In this document: piece after piece, positions 32,665 through 40,573 of the stretch
Layout of the letters: each line of letters opens with the position of its first letter
How positions within the stretch are numbered: the first letter of the stretch is position 1
Source: Acidobacteriota bacterium
GTDB lineage: Bacteria; Acidobacteriota; Vicinamibacteria; Vicinamibacterales; CAVVIG01
DNA length: 40,573 bases
Direction of reading: 5' to 3'
NCBI GenBank assembly: GCA_003222535.1
Contig: QHWJ01000368.1
Coordinates: 1 to 40,573, forward strand
Translations under genes and position numbers: made by a program
Notes under the pieces: generated by a model
Told to the model about the DNA's origin: nothing
The model's input: the letters and a program-made list of their open reading frames with translations, nothing else
The model's database searches: none

Positions 32665-34468
32665 CGGCAGCTCCTTCGACCCGACCGCGGAGCGGCACGA
32701 TGATCATGGCGAGCACGACGCGGGCGACCGCCGCCGTCACGCGGCCGGCCGTAAGCGATGTGCTTCCCGCGAGACGGTACCGCGCGCGAACCGGTACCTC
32801 GACCACGGTCAAGGCATTGCGGCTCAGAAAGAGCCGCAGCTCGGGTTCCGCATACCCGGTCGGATGGTGCTCCGCCAGCACACGAACCGCCCGGGGACCG
32901 ACGACGCAGAACCCCGACGTGGGATCGGTCACCCGCCCGCGGGTCAGCACAGAGAGGCAGGCCGCAAGCAGACGCTTCGTCACGCGCGACACGCCTGTCC
33001 GCTCCCTGATCAATCCTGCGTACCGCGAACCCAGGACGACGTCGGCGCAACCGTGATCGATCGGCACGAGCAGCCGGTCTATCTCGTCGGCCCGGTGCTG
33101 TCCGTCTCCGTCCATGCGAACGACGACGTCGTAACCACGCCGTGCGGCGTACCGAAGACCGGCGCGCATCGCACTTCCGATCCCGAGGCGCTCGGGAAAA
33201 CGCAGCCATCGCACGTCGAGTCGATCGAGCAGCCGACGCGTGTCGTCGGTCGATCCGTCGTCGACCACGAGGATATCGACATCTGGACGGCAGGCCCGCA
33301 CCTCGGCGATGACGGCGGTCATATTCGGCGCCTCGTTGTGCGCCGGAATCAGGCAGAGGACGCGCATCGGCCTCACTGGCCGGGCTCGCCGAGCTTCCGG
33401 GAAGTCCGCCTGGCGCACGCGCCGCGGCGTCGACGTCGCCCTCGCGCGCATGCTGTGGCACGGCATTGAAGTCCGGCCACAGAGCCGGCGGGCCGACCAC
33501 ACCGCGATCGCGGCGACCCAGGCCAGATCGCGGCCGAGGTGCAGGACTGGAAAAACGAGCGGCGTCACATCGCGGAAGCGCCGCGCCGCACGGACGCCGG
33601 CCGCCAGTCGTTCGATCGCAAGGCCCGCGAGCAACGTCGCCGCGCCGAGAGCCAGGGGGCGCCAGGGGCCATCGGCCGCAGCCGCCAGCGCCGCGCTCGC
33701 CAGACCGGCAATCGCGATCCCCATCACGAGCGGGTGCATCATCATCCCGGCCGGCGATACCGAATCACCGGTGACGCGTCCGGGATGTTTGGCCACGAGA
33801 TCGATGCGGCCGTATCCAAAGCCGTACTGCTGGGCGAGGTAGCCGATCAACCCTTCACGCCACCGGTGCACGCTCTGCGCCCGCCGGCAGAACGTCAAAC
33901 GATAGCCGGCCTCCCGCAACCGATAGCTGAGGTCGTTGTCATATCCATACCCGAACGTCTCGTCGAGGAGCCCGACCGTCCGAAGCGCCTCCGCTCGATA
34001 CGCGGAATTGCCGGTGCACGCGTGCTCCGTGTCGTCACTGTCGATAGCGGCATATCGCTGCTCGAGGTCCAGGCTCATCGCGCGGGCGCACAGAGTCGCG
34101 CCGGGATCGGTCGCGTAGTACCCCTGAACCGCGGCCACCTTGGGATCGTCGAGCTCTTCCGCCAGCATGCGCATCCAGCCGGGCCGCAACACGACGTCCT
34201 GATCGACCTGGCAGATGATGGGAAACCGCGCGGCGCGCACACCGGTGTTGATTGCGGCGGCGGCGCCCCGCCCTTCACCGGCGACGATCCGCAGCGGCCA
34301 CTCCCCGGCCAGCTGTCGCAGGATCGCCGACGATCCGTCGCGGCTGCGATCGTCGACGACGATCACCTCCATCGGCCGGCCGTCGGCCTGCGACAGGATC
34401 GCCTCGAGAGTCTCGCGAACCCAGGCGGCGCCGTTGTGGACGGGAACAACGAAGCTGACGCCTTCCAT
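32657..34468 (-). CDS. Two-domain GT2-GT2 fusion, second half polyprenyl-phosphate mannosyltransferase-like
   Basis: 603 residues. Residues ~1-235 are a GT2 domain (VSFVVPVHNGAAWVRETLEA, VDQDVVLRPGWM, FGYGYDNDLSYRLREAGYR) followed by two or three membrane segments (~255-330). A basic linker leads to a second GT2 domain from ~372 (RVLCLIPAHNEAPNM, ILVVDDGSTDDT, VVRMDGDGQH, DVVLGSRYAG), of the dolichol/undecaprenyl-phosphate mannosyltransferase type. The DXD of the second domain is intact. Such enzymes charge a lipid carrier for use outside the membrane, and the DUF2304 partner supports this. ATG 34468 shares a base with the preceding stop (TGATG). Confidence 0.88.
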   Translation of the reverse strand: MEGVSFVVPVHNGAAWVRETLEAILSQADGRPMEVIVVDDRSRDGSSAILRQLAGEWPLRIVAGEGRGAAAAINTGVRAARFPIICQVDQDVVLRPGWMRMLAEELDDPKVAAVQGYYATDPGATLCARAMSLDLEQRYAAIDSDDTEHACTGNSAYRAEALRTVGLLDETFGYGYDNDLSYRLREAGYRLTFCRRAQSVHRWREGLIGYLAQQYGFGYGRIDLVAKHPGRVTGDSVSPAGMMMHPLVMGIAIAGLASAALAAAADGPWRPLALGAATLLAGLAIERLAAGVRAARRFRDVTPLVFPVLHLGRDLAWVAAIAVWSARRLCGRTSMPCHSMRARATSTPRRVRQADFPEARRARPVRPMRVLCLIPAHNEAPNMTAVIAEVRACRPDVDILVVDDGSTDDTRRLLDRLDVRWLRFPERLGIGSAMRAGLRYAARRGYDVVVRMDGDGQHRADEIDRLLVPIDHGCADVVLGSRYAGLIRERTGVSRVTKRLLAACLSVLTRGRVTDPTSGFCVVGPRAVRVLAEHHPTGYAEPELRLFLSRNALTVVEVPVRARYRLAGSTSLTAGRVTAAVARVVLAMIIVPLRGRVEGAAGD

Positions 34469-35691
34469 CACGTTCCCGCTACCAGCTCCCCGTACAGCGC
34501 CTCGATCTGCGAACACACGACGGAGTCTCCATAGGCCGCCCGGACGCGGACGGCGGCGGCGGCCGCGGCCGCGCGCCAGGCAGTGGGATCCTTCAACACG
34601 CTCTCGATGGCACGCGCCAGCGCGTCAGCATCGCCGAGCGGAACGACCTGGCCTCCACCGGTGGCGCGCACGACTTCTCCACAACCTGAATCGTCGGCGA
34701 CGATGACCGGCGTACCGGAGAGGAGCGATTCGAGTGGCACGAGTCCGAAGATTTCGTGCTGCGAAGGATAGACCAGGACGTCCGCGTCCGCCAGCGCCTC
34801 GAGCCGCTGCTCGGCGCGGAGCAGCCCGGTAAAGAACGTGCGCCGCTCGAGACCGAGCGCCCGAACGAGCGACCGCGCCTCGCCGCCCGCGCCCATGTCG
34901 TTGCCAGCGATCACGAGCGATGCGTCGGATCGCCGCACTCGCGCAAACCCCAGCGTGAGGACGTCGAGCCGCTTGCGCGGCGTCAGCTTGCCCAGAAACA
35001 GCACCAGCGGTCCGCATGGGAGCGCGAGCCGCCGGCGGAAGTTGCCCGGCGTCACCGGCGACGCGAGCTCGTCGAGATCCACCGGATTGGGGATCACACG
35101 AATGGCTCCACGGGCGACGCCCAGCTCCGACAACTGCCGCCGCTCGGCCTCCGAGACCGCGAGCACCCGCGCCGCGCCGGCGAGAATCCGCCGGCCCGCC
35201 ACGACATCGAACGCGTGCTTGGCCAGCCGGCGCCGTTCGATCCGCGGTGCCGTTCCATTCGGTGCAAGCACGTACGGTACTCCCGTCCGGCGGAGATGAT
35301 GCGCGGCCAACGCGCCGGGCACGTTGCGGCACGCGTGCAGATGCGCGACGTCGAAGGTTCCCGCGTGGCGCTTCAGGTAATTCCCGAGACCGAGTGGCAG
35401 GAAGAGCTGCAAATGATAAGCCAGGCGGTTCGAGAGATTGGGGAACACCCGCCATTCCACTCCGTCCACCTGCCGCTCTCCCGATGGCACGCGCGCCGAT
35501 TCATCGCAGGCATCCGTCGTGCACACCGTGACCTGATGGCCGCGTCTGGCAAGCCCGCGGGTGAGACTGTGAGCGAGCCGTGGTATGCCCCCGTACGCCC
35601 AGGCATCGGCTGAATATGGCGTGACGTGAAGGATCCGCACGGGTGCCCGTACAATGACAGTCTTGTAGTCGACAAGTGACTGATTCGTCAT
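34468..35691 (-). CDS. GT4-family glycosyltransferase
   Basis: 407 residues, GT-B fold: VRILHVTPYSADAWAYGGIP near the N-terminus, NGTAPRIERRRLAK in the middle, FLGKLTPRKRLDVL and YPSQHEIFGLVPLESLLSG for donor binding. It heads a minus-strand operon of four genes. ATG 35691 is taken, but the first 17 residues are unlike the family; GTG 35640 would start directly at the conserved VRILHV. Neither has a clear ribosome site. It diverges from the TMTC-like gene 25 bp away. Confidence 0.9.
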   Translation of the reverse strand: MTNQSLVDYKTVIVRAPVRILHVTPYSADAWAYGGIPRLAHSLTRGLARRGHQVTVCTTDACDESARVPSGERQVDGVEWRVFPNLSNRLAYHLQLFLPLGLGNYLKRHAGTFDVAHLHACRNVPGALAAHHLRRTGVPYVLAPNGTAPRIERRRLAKHAFDVVAGRRILAGAARVLAVSEAERRQLSELGVARGAIRVIPNPVDLDELASPVTPGNFRRRLALPCGPLVLFLGKLTPRKRLDVLTLGFARVRRSDASLVIAGNDMGAGGEARSLVRALGLERRTFFTGLLRAEQRLEALADADVLVYPSQHEIFGLVPLESLLSGTPVIVADDSGCGEVVRATGGGQVVPLGDADALARAIESVLKDPTAWRAAAAAAAVRVRAAYGDSVVCSQIEALYGELVAGT

Positions 35692-35716
35692 ACATTACAA
35701 CGCCCTGACGCCTGCC

Positions 35717-37264
35717 ATGCCACCAAACACGGCGACGATGCGCGCTGCCAAGGCATCGCGATTCGACCTCCGCGCGGTGGCCGCCTGCAGCGCCGCGACG
35801 CTTCTTGCCGGTGTGGTGTACCTGAACGCGCTTCACAACCCGTTCGTCTACGACGACTACCACACGGTTGTCGCGAACACGTCGCTTCAGCGCGTGGCGA
35901 ACATCCGCGCGATCGTGCTGCACGACGTCACGCGCCCGATCGTCAACCTCTCGTACGCGATCGACCACGCGCTCTGGGGCGCCACGCCTCCGGGCTTCCA
36001 CGTCACCAATGTGCTGCTGCACATGCTCAACGTCGTCCTCCTGTACCGGCTCGCCCGCCGGCTGGCGGAGGATCGACACGCCGACCTGGTGGCCTGTGCC
36101 GCGGCCATGTTGTTCGCCGTGCACCCGATGATGACCGAAGCCGTCGGCTATATCAGTGGACGCTCCGAGGTGTTGTGCGCGACGTGGTTTCTGGCCGGCC
36201 TCCTGTGTGGACGGCGGTGGGTGCGCGGCGACGGCGCCGCGTGGGCGATGCTCACCGTTGGCTTCTGGCTGGCCGCGCTCGCCACGAAAGAGACCGCGGC
36301 GATGTTTCCCTTCGTGCTCTTTGCGTGTGATCGGTTGACCTGTAGCGCGAAGGCTTCAGCCGAGCGATCGCGAGAGAGAGCTGCGGACAATCGCAGACGT
36401 TTCCTCACGATACATCTGCCTTTGATGGCGACGGCCGTGATCGCCGGCGTCGTGCGACTGGCGGTGTTGCGCTTCGAGTACCCGGGCCAGGTCTCTGTTC
36501 ATCCGAGCTATGTCCTCATCGACCTGGACGTCGTACGGCGTTATGTCTGGCTGCTGCTGCACCCCGCTGGCCAGGCGCTCTTTCACGAGGTCGCGGCCGT
36601 CCGCAGCCTGTGGGAGCCGCGCGCGCTTTTCGCAGTCGGATCGACAGGCCTGATGATGGCGACCGCCTGGAGACTGCGCCGGGTGGAACCGGTCGCGAGC
36701 TTCGGGATCGTCTGGTTTCTGCTGCTGCTGGTTCCCGCGGCGGCGCTGAACGTGCTCGACCAGGGCGAGCCGATGGCGGAACATCGGGTCTATCTGGCGA
36801 GCGGCGGCTTCTTCCTCGCGGTCGGCGCGGGGATCGGCCGGCTCGGAGTCTGGCTGGCGCGTGCCCGCACCCGAACGCGGTGGCTCGGCGGCGCCGTGTT
36901 TGCGCTGGGCCTTCTCTCGTTCAGCGTGGAGACCGTCATTCGAAACGCGGTGTGGGCCGATCCGGTGATTCTCTGGCGCGAGTCCGTGGACCTCGCGCCG
37001 AATCACCCTCGGCCGCGCCTGTTGCTCGGCGAGGCGCTGCAGGACGCCGGCCGTCGCGAGGAGGCGGTCGAGCAATACAAGCTCGCGGTCCGCTTGCGAC
37101 CCACCGAGGTGACAGGCTATCTGAAGCTGGGCGCCTGCCTGACCGAGATGGGACGGTTCGACCAGGCGCGGCAGTATCTTCTGCAGGCGATCGCCCTGGA
37201 CCCACACAACGTGTCCGCGCGCCGCACGCTCGGCCTGCTCGAGGCGATCGGGCGCGCGAAATGA
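35717..37264 (+). CDS. TMTC-like membrane protein with C-terminal TPR repeats
   Basis: 515 residues. FVYDDYHTVVAN near the N-terminus carries the DD motif of O-mannosyltransferase-like GT-C proteins. About nine hydrophobic segments span ~20-410, with EHRVYLASGGFF in a late loop. The last ~85 residues are TPR repeats (HPRPRLLLGEALQDAGRREE and following). The layout matches TMTC proteins, which glycosylate proteins from lipid-linked sugars on the outer face of the membrane. A loop at ~209-217 (CSAKASAER) is encoded by a copy of a palindromic repeat. The stop overlaps the Wzm-like gene as ATGA. Confidence 0.85.
   Translation: MPPNTATMRAAKASRFDLRAVAACSAATLLAGVVYLNALHNPFVYDDYHTVVANTSLQRVANIRAIVLHDVTRPIVNLSYAIDHALWGATPPGFHVTNVLLHMLNVVLLYRLARRLAEDRHADLVACAAAMLFAVHPMMTEAVGYISGRSEVLCATWFLAGLLCGRRWVRGDGAAWAMLTVGFWLAALATKETAAMFPFVLFACDRLTCSAKASAERSRERAADNRRRFLTIHLPLMATAVIAGVVRLAVLRFEYPGQVSVHPSYVLIDLDVVRRYVWLLLHPAGQALFHEVAAVRSLWEPRALFAVGSTGLMMATAWRLRRVEPVASFGIVWFLLLLVPAAALNVLDQGEPMAEHRVYLASGGFFLAVGAGIGRLGVWLARARTRTRWLGGAVFALGLLSFSVETVIRNAVWADPVILWRESVDLAPNHPRPRLLLGEALQDAGRREEAVEQYKLAVRLRPTEVTGYLKLGACLTEMGRFDQARQYLLQAIALDPHNVSARRTLGLLEAIGRAK
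36344..36366. repeat. 23-bp palindromic word inside the TMTC-like gene
   Basis: Identical over 23 bp to 11826-11848 and 11907-11929, centred on GAAGGCTTCAGCC with a GGCT/AGCC stem. It is in frame and encodes SAKASAE plus part of the next codon. Confidence 0.85.
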
Positions 37265-38040
37265 CTGATGGCGCGCTCCGCGCGAGGCTCATCCCGGCCG
37301 GCCTCGTGTGGACGCTCGTCCGCACCGATTTCAAGGCACGGTACCACGGCACGATCGGCGGGTTCGTGTGGGCGCTGCTGAAGCCGATGAGCATGTTCGT
37401 CGTGCTGATGGGCGTGTTCTCGTTTCTCTTCGCGTCGAATCCGACCTACAAGCTGAACCTCATCGTCGGGTTGTTCCTGTGGGATTTCTTCGCGGAAGGG
37501 ACCAAGAGCGGCCTGACGTCGCTGCACGCAAGGGGGTATCTCTTGACGAAGGCGCGCGTCCCGCCCTGGGTTCTGGTCGTCACTTCGATTTCGAACGCCG
37601 TGATTACGCTCGCGGTGTTCTCGGTCGTCATCGCGATATTTCTCGTCGGCGCCAGCCATCCGCCGACCCCTGCTGCCCTGGCGGCCTTCGGGGCCTATTG
37701 CGTCGCGATGATGGCCATCGTCATCGGCTTCTCGCTTGGCGCAAGCGTGCTGTTCCTGCGTTATCGCGATCTGAATCAGGTCTGGGAGGTGGTTCTGCAG
37801 GCAGGATTCTTCATCGCGCCCATCATCTATCCACTCGGGATCCTCCCCGAGCGATTTCATTTCTACCTGTATGTGTGGCCGCCGACGCCGGTCATCGAAT
37901 TCTCGCGCGCCGCGCTCGTCGCCGGCGTCATGCCCACGACAAGGGGGCACCTCTATCTGGCGGGTGATGCGGTGTTCTGCCTGCTGGCCGGGATGGTCAT
38001 CTTTCGTCTGCTGAGCCCGCGCGCGGCGGAATACGTGTAA
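37261..38040 (+). CDS. wzm: O-antigen/polysaccharide ABC exporter permease, Wzm-like
   Basis: 259 residues with six hydrophobic segments and the ABC-2 opening WTLVRTDFKARYHGTIGGFV typical of Wzm/TagG permeases; the motif PIIYPLGILPERFHFYLYVW lies between the last helices. With the ATPase encoded 7 bp later it should move a lipid-linked polysaccharide across the inner membrane. ATG 37261 overlaps the previous stop by 4 bp. Confidence 0.92.
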   Translation: MTDGALRARLIPAGLVWTLVRTDFKARYHGTIGGFVWALLKPMSMFVVLMGVFSFLFASNPTYKLNLIVGLFLWDFFAEGTKSGLTSLHARGYLLTKARVPPWVLVVTSISNAVITLAVFSVVIAIFLVGASHPPTPAALAAFGAYCVAMMAIVIGFSLGASVLFLRYRDLNQVWEVVLQAGFFIAPIIYPLGILPERFHFYLYVWPPTPVIEFSRAALVAGVMPTTRGHLYLAGDAVFCLLAGMVIFRLLSPRAAEYV

Positions 38041-38047
38041 GACGGCC

Positions 38048-38815
38048 ATGTCACTCATCGAAGTCGACGCGGTGTCGAAGGCGTTCTGGATTCCAAGCGT
38101 GCATCGCGAAACCGTCCGTGAGCACCTCCTCGGCGTGTTCGAGCCTCGCCGGTTCGAGCGCCTTCAGGTGCTCGACGGCGTCAGCTTCGACGTCCGGCGC
38201 GGCGAGGGGCTCGGGATCATGGGGCGCAACGGGTCGGGCAAGAGCACGCTGCTGAAGATCGTGTCCGGTGTTTATCTGCCGGACCGGGGACGCGTCAGCA
38301 CCCGCGCGGCCATTACGCCGGTCCTGGAGCTCGGCGTCGGCTGGAATCCCGAGCTCGACGCAGTGGACAACGTGCTGCTCATCGGATCGGTCATGGGACT
38401 CACGCTCAAGGAAATCCGCGCCAGCCTGGACGAGATCCTGGTGTTCGCGGAGCTCGAGCGCTTCGCCAACCTGAAGCTGAAGCACTATTCGAGCGGCATG
38501 TCGGAGCGGCTGGGCTACGCGGTGGCCTTCAAGGCGGTCCGCGAGGTGCTGGTCCTCGATGAAATCTTCGCGGTCGGCGATGCGGGCTTCAAGGCGCGCT
38601 GTGAGCGGCGGTACCGGGAACTGCGGTCGCTTGGACACACGGCGATCATCGTCAGCCACGACCCGCGGATTATCGCAACGTTCTGCGAGCGCGCGCTGCT
38701 GCTCGACGGCGGGCGCGTCATGGTCGAGGGCACGGCACGTACGGTTGCCGACCAGTACGTCGCGATGCTGACGCAGGCGAGTCGAGAGGTCTCGGGCGCG
38801 ACCTCGCCGAGCTGA
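38048..38815 (+). CDS. wzt: O-antigen/polysaccharide ABC exporter ATPase, Wzt-like without C-terminal domain
   Basis: 255 residues. Walker A GRNGSGKST (K65), signature YSSGMSERL, Walker B VLVLDEIFAVGD and switch histidine in IIVSHDPR. YVAML near the end and the long N-terminal insertion (VREHLLGVFEPRRFERLQ) are typical of Wzt. Many Wzt proteins carry a further ~150-residue domain that recognises the finished glycan; it is missing here. The protein downstream (38957) opens with an unidentified beta-sandwich domain instead. Confidence 0.93.
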   Translation: MSLIEVDAVSKAFWIPSVHRETVREHLLGVFEPRRFERLQVLDGVSFDVRRGEGLGIMGRNGSGKSTLLKIVSGVYLPDRGRVSTRAAITPVLELGVGWNPELDAVDNVLLIGSVMGLTLKEIRASLDEILVFAELERFANLKLKHYSSGMSERLGYAVAFKAVREVLVLDEIFAVGDAGFKARCERRYRELRSLGHTAIIVSHDPRIIATFCERALLLDGGRVMVEGTARTVADQYVAMLTQASREVSGATSPS

Positions 38816-38858
38816 TGTTCGGTGCCCCCGCGGAGGGTACGGAGAGAACGGTAAACCG

Positions 38859-38912
38859 CAGAGAAACGGAGGAACACTTTCTCTGTTGATCCTTCGTTGC
38901 TCCGTTTCTCTG
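38859..38912 (+). terminator. Hairpin repeat after the Wzt-like gene
   Basis: Perfect 13-bp arms CAGAGAAACGGAG (38859-38871) and CTCCGTTTCTCTG (38900-38912), flanked by further partly complementary words out to ~38940. It fills the 141-bp gap before the next glycosyltransferase. It could terminate transcription, though no T-run follows. Confidence 0.55.
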
Positions 38913-38956
38913 TGTTTTGCCGTTCCCTCTGTCATCTCCGTTATCAAAAGAGTCTT

Positions 38957-40573
38957 ATGGGAACAGCTCGCCCGTCCGGTCCCGGGTCCGATGACCACCT
39001 GATCGCGCCCGGAGTCCGCGGGTGGCTGGAGAGCCCGCGTTCCGACGCCATCGTACGCGACTGCCTCATGGTGAGCGGATGGACGTTCGTCACCGGGGCG
39101 GACATCACCGGCATCTGGGCGACGGGGTTCGGCTCCCGGCGCCCCTTGCGGTTCGGGTTGCGGCGCGACGACGTGGCGCGCGTTTATGCCGATGAGCCAA
39201 CCGCACTGTATTCGGGCTTTGCGGCCTATCTCGAGCTCGACGGTCCATCGAGCGATCTGATGCGCCTGGAAGTATGGGCCGCACTGAACGACGGCCGATC
39301 GATCAGGCTCTTCACGCGTCTGATCACGGTTGCTTCGGCAGGCGGTCCATCGGAAAGCGAAAACCGGCGGTCAGCCGTCTGGCCTCAACTTCGACGCGCA
39401 GCACGGCGGGCAGTGGAGCGCCCGGGAATTCTGCTGTCGGGCCGTTCCTGGCTCAGCGCATGCGCGCTGATCCTGGGCGCGTGGTCGAATCGGCCGAGTT
39501 CCCCCGCAGCCCGGCCGGTCCTCGACGTCACCGCCACCGAGGCGCTCGCCCGGACATCGCGTGCGTTCCTCGCGAGCTTCCTCGCGGCGGGATCGCGGCT
39601 CGGGCTCACGACGCCGGCGGTGCCGGTGGTCTCCGTCGTGGTCGTCGTGTGGAACCGGGCGGATCTGACACTCTCGTGTCTCCGGGCCCTCGCCCGGCAG
39701 ACAGAGACAGCCACCGAAGTAATCGTCGTCGACAACGGGTCAACTGATGAAACGCGCAATCTCCTGGCTCGCATCGATGGAGTGATCGTCATCAGGAATT
39801 CCGGCAATCTCGGCTTCACCGTCTCGGCCAATCTCGGCGCGAAGGCGGCGCGAGGGGATTTCCTGCTTTTTCTCAACAACGACGCGGAGCTCATGCCAGG
39901 CGCCATCCGGCACCTGGTGGACACGGCCCGTCGCGCGAGATCAGTCGGCGCCGTGGGCGGAAAGCTCGTGTTTCCCGACGGCCGTCTTCAGGAGGCCGGG
40001 TCCATCATCTGGTCGGACGGATCGTGCGAGGCCTATGGACGCGGCAGCGATCCGGCGGCTCCCGAATACAATTTCGAGCGGCAGGTCGATTTCTGCTCGG
40101 GTGCCTTTCTCCTGACCAGCCGAGCCGCATTCGAAAGGCTCGGTGGCTTCGACGAACGATACCGGCCGGCGTACTACGAGGACGCCGATTACTGCGCGCG
40201 TCTCTGGGCGGGCGGCTCGCCGGTCGTGTATCAGCCGGAGGCCGTGGCGATTCATCACGAGTTTGGCAGCGCGACGTCGCGCGACGCCAGCATCGAGTTG
40301 CAGCGGGCCCGGCAGCCGATATTTGTCTCCCGCCATGCCCGCTGGCTGTCGTCACAGGCTTCGAAAACCAGTGATACGCTGGCAGCGCGCTCGCACCCGC
40401 ATGGCCAGCCATCCGTGGTGTTCATCGATGATGCGGTGCCGGATCCACGACTGGGGGCGGGGTTTCCTCGCGCCGCCGCGCTCCTCGAGGCGCTAGGAGA
40501 GCTCGGATATCTGATCACGATCTATGTGACCGGCGAAGGCCATCGGACGCCGCCACCGGATGGACGCTTTCGC
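38957..40573 (+). CDS. Multidomain glycosyltransferase with N-terminal beta domain (3' end beyond window)
   Basis: 539 residues are visible with no stop. Residues ~20-150 form a beta-rich domain (MVSGWTFVTGADITGIWATG, FGLRRDDVARVYADEP) of a kind seen at the front of large polysaccharide glycosyltransferases. A GT2 domain follows at ~223-450: VSVVVVVWNRADLTLSCLRA, NLGFTVSANLGAKAARG, LLFLNNDAELMPG, YYEDADYCARLW. At ~484 a further domain begins (SVVFIDDAVPDPRLGAGFP), like the N-terminus of a GT4 enzyme. ATG 38957 is preceded by AAAAGAG, a weak ribosome site. Confidence 0.88.
   Translation, partial: MGTARPSGPGSDDHLIAPGVRGWLESPRSDAIVRDCLMVSGWTFVTGADITGIWATGFGSRRPLRFGLRRDDVARVYADEPTALYSGFAAYLELDGPSSDLMRLEVWAALNDGRSIRLFTRLITVASAGGPSESENRRSAVWPQLRRAARRAVERPGILLSGRSWLSACALILGAWSNRPSSPAARPVLDVTATEALARTSRAFLASFLAAGSRLGLTTPAVPVVSVVVVVWNRADLTLSCLRALARQTETATEVIVVDNGSTDETRNLLARIDGVIVIRNSGNLGFTVSANLGAKAARGDFLLFLNNDAELMPGAIRHLVDTARRARSVGAVGGKLVFPDGRLQEAGSIIWSDGSCEAYGRGSDPAAPEYNFERQVDFCSGAFLLTSRAAFERLGGFDERYRPAYYEDADYCARLWAGGSPVVYQPEAVAIHHEFGSATSRDASIELQRARQPIFVSRHARWLSSQASKTSDTLAARSHPHGQPSVVFIDDAVPDPRLGAGFPRAAALLEALGELGYLITIYVTGEGHRTPPPDGRFR

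Overview
The window looks like a piece of a high-GC, soil-type Acidobacteriota chromosome, most probably class Vicinamibacteria. This is inferred from gene content (paired secreted M16 peptidases, an S9D peptidase, cytochrome c fused to a copper monooxygenase-like module, S41 and PknB-type remnants), from the number of short palindromic or tandem intergenic repeats, and from -10 boxes only 6-7 nt upstream of start codons. No rRNA, tRNA, CRISPR array, insertion sequence or phage gene was seen.

Layout. (1) 1-8222, minus strand: a probable ion-homeostasis locus read right to left. It holds a universal-stress-like protein, a KdpD-like sensor kinase without the Kdp domain, a KdpE-like regulator, a 1162-residue fusion of a KimA-like APC permease with a complete MgtE magnesium channel, and a second KimA-like permease cut by the window edge. 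(2) 8300-11728: purE, then a divergent pair of secreted M16 peptidases, one with the zinc motif and one without. (3) 12008-12655: a VapBC-type toxin-antitoxin pair behind a palindromic operator. (4) 12747-15523: a secreted cytochrome c/copper-monooxygenase-like protein with two small secreted partners. (5) 15620-20528: a kinase remnant, a Uma2 nuclease, a secreted S9D peptidase, a broken S41 peptidase and a cytochrome-b-like membrane protein. (6) 20696-26090, minus strand: an ABC-2 type exporter, a secreted glucanase-fold protein and a large lipoprotein. (7) 26273-40573: a surface-polysaccharide cluster with GT4/GT2 glycosyltransferases (two of them fusions), a DUF2304 protein, a TMTC-like membrane TPR protein, a Wzm/Wzt O-antigen-type ABC exporter, and a last multidomain glycosyltransferase running off the edge.

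The most unusual features are the APC-MgtE fusion tied to a Kdp-like two-component system, and the behaviour of the short repeats. Heptamer and nonamer repeat hairpins have become signal peptides of secreted proteins, a 23-bp palindromic word sits in frame inside a membrane protein, a perfect hairpin forms the C-terminus of another protein, and four hairpins with conserved loops but different, fully complementary stems lie between the two genes of an ABC transporter, one of them burying a start codon.
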